Below, piece by piece: positions 61,001 through 64,000 of a stretch of 64,000 nucleotides of DNA (positions within the stretch are counted from its first letter, which is position 1; the number at the start of each line of letters is the position of its first letter). Made by a program: the position numbers and the translations under genes. A model generated the notes under the pieces. It was not told the DNA's origin. It saw only the letters and a list, made by a program, of their open reading frames with translations, and searched no databases. Origin of the DNA: Apteryx mantelli. Its lineage: Eukaryota > Chordata > Aves > Apterygiformes > Apterygidae. The stretch is taken from NCBI RefSeq assembly GCF_036417845.1, contig NC_089980.1:44018501-44082500 (forward strand), in the 5' to 3' direction.

Positions 61001-63184
61001 AGCCTGCTCAAAAGGAAAAGTAGTGAGGAGCCAGGAGCCATTTGTCACCAAGTTCAGTGAGTGTGGATTGTTCATAAACGAGAAGATACTGGCACAGGAA
61101 AAAATTCGTGTTGTGATGATATTTTTTGTTATGAAAATGTAGTCACACATATACACAGACATCTGCAAGCACCAGTTAAAACTTCACCTAAAATTCAGAG
61201 GAGGAATGCAAGACTGCTCCAGAAACACAGTCCTATCTCTTAGCTTAAAAGGAAGATCTTCATTAACTGCAACTTTTTAAGGCTTTTCTCTTCATAAATC
61301 TTAGCAACAAGAGCACAACAACATGAGCATGAACAGAGTCAATTCCACTTCTTCCAATATGCATCCACAAGACAGTAAGTAAACAAAAGACCTAGAAAAG
61401 TGTCACTTTGATGAATAAATTATCTGTACATTCTAACCTGTGTAAAGCAGCAATGACATTGTTTATTGCCAGTCTGTATGAGAAGAGATGCAAAAATATT
61501 ATACAAGTTTTATACAAAGGTACATAGTGTTCCAACAATGCCTTTGCTATCTGGCTCTGAATTTTCTGAGTTATCACACCTTGAAATGATGTACATCAAG
61601 CGTGACAGCCACTGAGCCTGTTACACACTAATTTTCTGAGAACAGAATTCTGAACATCTTTTACTTACCTAATGCTACTAAGAGATTCAGCTGGAGTTGA
61701 GAACAATCTTTATACCCAAGTCTATGAAGCTGTACAAACAAAAGCCTTCTGAATTCAGCCATACAGAGTCCCCACACTGTGGTGATTGAAAGCACATACC
61801 CTGCTTGGCTCTGGAGACAGCTCTACATGTTAAGGACAATCTGGTGCTAGAATCGGCAAACTGCAGCCCAGGTGCCAGAAAACGCATGTGGACAGATTCT
61901 GAATGATCAGCAGCAGGATTTACCCACAAAGGAGCACCTTAACAATCAGCAAATCAGCCTCCGGCTCCCGCTGAGTTTTAATTTCATCAAGAGCTGAAAG
62001 TTCCTGTTTCATAAAGGTATGATCCTGCTGATCAGCAACAGTTCAACTCTTTGAAAAGCTGTGTTGCCCAATTCCCATAAACAGTAACACCTATAAGTGG
62101 AAATCTGGTGGTGAAAGGACATATCACACAGCATCAAACTAGGAATCTTCCCAAATCAGCATCTACTTTGTAAGAGATTTTGGGAGCAAAACATCGCACT
62201 TACCACCACTAATAGCCACAGCACAATTAATTTGCCAAGTCTTCCATTTGATGTAGGACTATCTGTGTATATGCAAGTCAAAATTCACATGATACCAGAT
62301 GCACCAATATGTCCCAGTTAATCCTGTGTCACTTTGAAAAAAATCTCTGTCTTCACGCTTTTTGTTTCAATATACTTGATTCAGTCACACTGATTCTCAA
62401 AGGCAAAAACAGGGGGAAAGAAGGGTCTGGTGCTATAAAAGGTTAAATTATTAAATGCCAGTCTTTGGAAGGCAAATCTGAAACCACGGCAAAGCCAAGA
62501 ACACAGTTATTATGCTGGAGGCTTCTATGACCTCCTTCAAGAAAACATCCCCACTTGGAAAAAGCATTACAAACTTCACAAGTCAGAACTTCATTAACAA
62601 TTTTACAGCAGGGCAAAACACAAGCAGAACTACAGCTCAAGTTAACAGTTGCATTTAAATCAACCTCAAAGATTAACTGAAATAGGAATCTTCCAAAATT
62701 CTAAATGCCTGGGAATAGCAGGAATAAGTTTCTGTGCAGAAGGTATGTGCAGTGAAAGGCAGACTTGGACTTGAATAGAAAATACAGTTATAAGCACAGA
62801 GGTCTCCCTTGTGATAAGGAACGGTTATATTCACCGCAGTTTCAGGCTAGTAATTAACAAGGTATAAATTATGACTGATTGGCCTTGCTGCAGCCAGAAC
62901 TGCTAATGAAAGACATTATGGGCATGAAAAGTTCAAGGGTAAACATAGGGAAAAATCTCTTAAAACAGACTGTTTTTTTCCACTTTGCCCTCACATACTC
63001 ATCAGGTCTTAATAGTCTCATACAAAATTATTTTGACCTACCATGAGCTTTTGGGAGACACTGTTATACATAGAGTAGCGGGATGAAGTACCCTCCACGA
63101 GAGAATCTTGCTTGAACTCATTGCTGAAGACTGGTCTTTTTTCATCGCTCTCGCTATCAGACCCACTGCTGCTACTGGAAGACT
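42941..63184 (-). CDS. CMTR1: CMTR1, cap-1 mRNA 2'-O-ribose methyltransferase (22 exons, 5' end outside window)
   Basis: CMTR1 (FTSJD2, ISG95) adds a 2'-O-methyl group to the first transcribed nucleotide of capped RNA in the nucleus, using S-adenosylmethionine, and binds the RNA polymerase II tail. The 22 exons listed individually join without a frame break to 2366 nt, coding 788 residues plus a stop. Human CMTR1 has 835 residues, so about 46 N-terminal codons, with the start and nuclear signal, lie to the right of 64000. In order one sees a Ser/Asp-rich segment, a G-patch ([15 protein letters not shown]), the methyltransferase core with AdoMet loop [13 protein letters not shown] and a K-D-K set (K in AAMKMANMD at 57415, D in FLMADGG at 54750, K in VCKTFDLF at 53154), a guanylyltransferase-like region ([11 protein letters not shown]) and a C-terminal WW-like module starting PWTMAYSKK. 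The catalytic residues appear intact. Assignment of the lysines by analogy with RrmJ is inference. Confidence 0.96.
43074..44952 (-). other. CMTR1: CMTR1 intron before the last exon
   Basis: 1.9 kb. Holds a MIR fragment near 44.5 kb and otherwise nothing recognised. Confidence 0.75.
44485..44590 (-). repeat. MIR SINE fragment
   Basis: Plus strand GGATCTTAAGATACTTTACA, then TTTCTGTGGATGCAGAGAGG, then TTCAATAACTTGCTGCAGAC match the reverse complement of the MIR 3' end and core. Confidence 0.6.
44953..45061 (-). CDS. CMTR1: CMTR1 exon (human exon 23), WW-like module
   Basis: Encodes [18 protein letters not shown] and ends at SESIAPF, the first part of the WW-like domain that in the family contacts the polymerase II tail. 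The acceptor reads CCCCGAG, with an unusual G before AG. Donor GTGAGT. Confidence 0.9.
45613..45725 (-). CDS. CMTR1: CMTR1 exon (human exon 22)
   Basis: Encodes [19 protein letters not shown] and [18 protein letters not shown]. Acceptor GTTCAG, donor GTAGGA. Confidence 0.93.
46380..46427 (-). CDS. CMTR1: CMTR1 exon (human exon 21)
   Basis: Small exon of 48 nt encoding [15 protein letters not shown] with split codons on both sides. Acceptor TCTCCAG, donor GTAAGT. Confidence 0.92.
46428..47785 (-). other. CMTR1: CMTR1 intron
   Basis: 1.36 kb without a recognised feature. Confidence 0.7.
47786..47854 (-). CDS. CMTR1: CMTR1 exon (human exon 20)
   Basis: Encodes [16 protein letters not shown] and PDMNPI. 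Acceptor GGTTCAG, donor GTGAGT. Confidence 0.93.
48354..48445 (-). CDS. CMTR1: CMTR1 exon (human exon 19)
   Basis: Encodes [20 protein letters not shown] and [10 protein letters not shown], in the guanylyltransferase-like region. Acceptor CTCCTAG, donor GTATGT. Confidence 0.93.
48950..48962 (+). repeat. Poly(G) run of 13
   Basis: Thirteen consecutive G in a CMTR1 intron. Confidence 0.8.
49165..49287 (-). CDS. CMTR1: CMTR1 exon (human exon 18)
   Basis: Encodes [19 protein letters not shown] through [11 protein letters not shown]. Near-identical to the remembered human protein. Acceptor CACACAG, donor GTAGGA. Confidence 0.95.
49711..49842 (-). CDS. CMTR1: CMTR1 exon (human exon 17)
   Basis: Encodes [20 protein letters not shown] through [18 protein letters not shown]. 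Acceptor CCCTGCAG-like site (CTTCAG), donor GTAAGT. Confidence 0.94.
50017..50085 (-). CDS. CMTR1: CMTR1 exon (human exon 16)
   Basis: Encodes [15 protein letters not shown] and SKFFELIQ, the linker between the methyltransferase and guanylyltransferase-like regions. Acceptor TTTTCCAG, donor GTGAGA. Confidence 0.94.
50785..50842 (-). CDS. CMTR1: CMTR1 exon (human exon 15)
   Basis: Encodes [19 protein letters not shown]. Acceptor TCTCTCAAG, donor GTAAGT. Confidence 0.93.
51770..51826 (-). CDS. CMTR1: CMTR1 exon (human exon 14)
   Basis: Encodes [18 protein letters not shown] with split codons at both ends. Acceptor CTTTCAG, donor GTGAGT. Confidence 0.93.
52250..52429 (-). CDS. CMTR1: CMTR1 exon (human exon 13)
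   Basis: Encodes [19 protein letters not shown] through [14 protein letters not shown], the end of the methyltransferase fold. Acceptor CCACAG, donor GTGAGT. Confidence 0.95.
53039..53171 (-). CDS. CMTR1: CMTR1 exon (human exon 12), second catalytic lysine
   Basis: Encodes [38 protein letters not shown] and RPANSE. The lysine of VCKTFD corresponds to the last lysine of the K-D-K set. Acceptor ACTCCAG, donor GTGAGA. Confidence 0.95.
53172..54395 (-). other. CMTR1: CMTR1 intron
   Basis: 1.2 kb with no recognised feature. Confidence 0.7.
54396..54492 (-). CDS. CMTR1: CMTR1 exon (human exon 11)
   Basis: Encodes [20 protein letters not shown] and [12 protein letters not shown]. Acceptor CATTGCAG-like AG, donor GTATGT. 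Confidence 0.95.
54745..54863 (-). CDS. CMTR1: CMTR1 exon (human exon 10), catalytic aspartate
   Basis: Encodes [30 protein letters not shown] and GVHFLMADG. The aspartate of MADG (54750-54748) is the expected catalytic residue. Acceptor CCTCTTAG, donor GTTGGT. Confidence 0.95.
54864..56949 (-). other. CMTR1: CMTR1 intron
   Basis: 2.1 kb. Contains a MIR fragment on the opposite strand near 56.6 kb. Confidence 0.75.
56540..56695 (+). repeat. MIR SINE copy
   Basis: GAGTCAGGCAAGTAAGGTTT, then CTATTTCTGGCTCTGCTCAC, then TTTAGGCAAGTCACCTCACC follow the MIR consensus from the post-tRNA region through the core. One of the better preserved MIR copies here. Confidence 0.7.
56950..57148 (-). CDS. CMTR1: CMTR1 exon (human exon 9), AdoMet-binding loop
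   Basis: Encodes [38 protein letters not shown], then [18 protein letters not shown] and SSELFEPYY. The AGPGG turn is the AdoMet-binding motif I of the FtsJ/RrmJ fold. Acceptor TTTTGCAG, donor GTATGT. Confidence 0.96.
57353..57425 (-). CDS. CMTR1: CMTR1 exon (human exon 8), first catalytic lysine
   Basis: Encodes [20 protein letters not shown] and DFHG. The lysine of AAMKM aligns by position with the first RrmJ-type catalytic lysine. Acceptor TTCACAG, donor GTGAGG. Confidence 0.94.
57530..57624 (-). CDS. CMTR1: CMTR1 exon (human exon 7)
   Basis: Encodes [20 protein letters not shown] and [11 protein letters not shown]. Acceptor TGTGCAG, donor GTTTGC, a weaker donor than its neighbours. Confidence 0.94.
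57625..58287 (-). other. CMTR1: CMTR1 intron
   Basis: About 0.66 kb, no recognised feature. Confidence 0.7.
58288..58359 (-). CDS. CMTR1: CMTR1 exon (human exon 6)
   Basis: Encodes [20 protein letters not shown] and LQCK. Acceptor TGCTCCAG, donor GTGAGT. Confidence 0.95.
58450..59035 (+). repeat. CR1 LINE, 5'-truncated copy with intact 3' end
   Basis: The sense strand shows CR1 landmarks in order: CTGGAATACTGCATCCAGTT, GGGCCACCAAGACGCTGAGG, AGATCTTGTTGTCTACTACC, AATGGACACAAGCTGCAAAA, a poly(T)-interrupted region, CTGATCCAGCTGGACCTGCT, GTTGCACTAGTTACCTCCAG, and the terminal TATTCTATGATTCTTTG. It has the characteristic CR1 3' end and a ragged 5' end. It lies antisense in a CMTR1 intron and is the best preserved CR1 in the window. 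Confidence 0.85.
59108..59200 (-). CDS. CMTR1: CMTR1 exon (human exon 5)
   Basis: Encodes [20 protein letters not shown] and [11 protein letters not shown]. Acceptor TTTGCAG, donor GTAATT. Confidence 0.94.
60031..60058. repeat. Poly(T) tract
   Basis: A run of about 28 T on the plus strand. Confidence 0.85.
60236..60272. repeat. (AACAAA)n-type simple repeat
   Basis: A-rich repeat with C about every five or six bases. Confidence 0.85.
60609..60767 (-). CDS. CMTR1: CMTR1 exon (human exon 4), G-patch
   Basis: Encodes [38 protein letters not shown] and [15 protein letters not shown]. The spaced glycines are a G-patch, which in human CMTR1 recruits the helicase DHX15. Acceptor TTTATAG, donor GTAAGT. 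Confidence 0.96.
60768..63041 (-). other. CMTR1: CMTR1 intron
   Basis: 2.3 kb with no recognised exon, RNA gene or named repeat. Confidence 0.7.
63042..63184 (-). CDS. CMTR1: CMTR1 exon (human exon 3), most 5' exon in the window
   Basis: Encodes [37 protein letters not shown] and YNSVSQKLM. It starts with a split codon, so at least one coding exon lies further right. Acceptor TTTTTAG, donor GTAGGT. The Ser/Asp/Glu-rich start resembles the acidic phosphorylated N-terminal patch of the human protein. Confidence 0.94.
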
Positions 63185-64000
63185 CTAAAAATAAAAGAGT
63201 AGGAGAAGTGAATATGAAAATAAAAAGAAAATGGAAGCAAGGCATCTCAGTAACCACATCAAGAACTTTGAAGTGCGACTTATTCAATCCTCTCAACAAA
63301 CTAAAGTGTCCTGTCTGACCCTGTATATCTCAGATGTGTTACAGGAAGCATGCAGGTGCAGTATAAAATATCATCTGGAACCAATACTTGGTTACCTACT
63401 TTATTCTACTGAATGGTTAACACTCCTTTGTCTCAGAGATGCATACGATCTCTCAGCCAGTAACAAGCATTTTAGACACCTGATTTCAGACACTCCAAAA
63501 GGCCTGGCAAACACCACTACAGCAGCAGAAAAAGTCACAGCACGGTCATCGTGGCACACTACAGTGTGTCTGACCTTTCAAATGATCCCAGGCAGCTGAG
63601 AAAGTCCATGAAGATTCCCTCCTGAGCATAACAATAATTACTGACGCCTTGGTAAGTCATACTGGATTCTCCTCATTTCCCTACCCAGCTACAGGAGTGA
63701 ACACATTCCCTGACCTAACCACAAATTCACATCACGCAACACGGACATGCACCAAATGGCCAGTACTGCAGAAAGAAGAGAAGATTGAAGACCTTTTAGT
63801 CACCATAAACTTCACTTTTACTCAATTACCCACTTCAGTAGTGTGATCCACAAGTTCACTATGGAAAATGAGACAGTTTTTCACCTCCAGAGAAGTTTAC
63901 TGATGCATATAAATCCTAGTGAAAGGCAAGATTAGAAGATACCAATTTTGCATAAGCAGTACTGGTCCTGTAAGTCTCTCAGGCAGAGATTTAACCTACA
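63185..64000 (-). other. CMTR1: CMTR1 intron reaching the window edge
   Basis: No frame here resembles the basic N-terminus expected of the missing first coding exon, so that exon and the promoter should lie beyond 64000. Confidence 0.65.

Overview
The window is a stretch of a vertebrate nuclear chromosome, most likely from a bird. A crocodilian or turtle cannot be excluded. The grounds are small coding exons with GT-AG introns, CR1-type LINE fragments as the main interspersed repeat, fossil MIR SINEs, no Alu/B1/L1 elements, introns mostly of 0.1-2.3 kb, and a low overall repeat load. No bacterial, viral, CRISPR, rRNA or tRNA gene was seen.

Layout. 1-27.4 kb: gene-poor DNA with no recognisable protein-coding exon. 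It holds several decayed CR1 LINEs, MIR fragments, microsatellites, and one striking object at 3.26-3.85 kb: three copies of a roughly 180-bp unit alternating with four telomere-like CCCTAA blocks, sitting inside an old CR1 copy. 27.4-28.0 kb: the only CpG island, with two YY1-type sites and one NRF1-type palindrome. It is the promoter of CCDC167 (plus strand, four coding exons, 27982-38791, complete, 96 aa). 28.0-28.3 kb: a G-rich minisatellite directly behind the first splice donor. 39.5 kb: poly(A) signal for CCDC167. 42.9-63.2 kb: CMTR1 on the minus strand, 22 coding exons matching human exons 3-24. The first about 46 codons lie beyond the right edge.

The two genes are convergent, tail to tail, as CMTR1 and CCDC167 are in human. 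CMTR1 is the nuclear cap-1 mRNA 2'-O-methyltransferase; its G-patch, RrmJ/FtsJ methyltransferase, guanylyltransferase-like and WW regions can all be followed exon by exon, and the reading frame stays open across every junction. CCDC167 is a small coiled-coil protein with a C-terminal membrane anchor and a poorly known role. No functional link between the two is evident beyond conserved neighbourhood.

Repeat family names and human exon numbers come from memory of consensus sequences and gene structures, not from a database search. Exon boundaries were set by hand from frame, splice sites and similarity to the remembered family protein.
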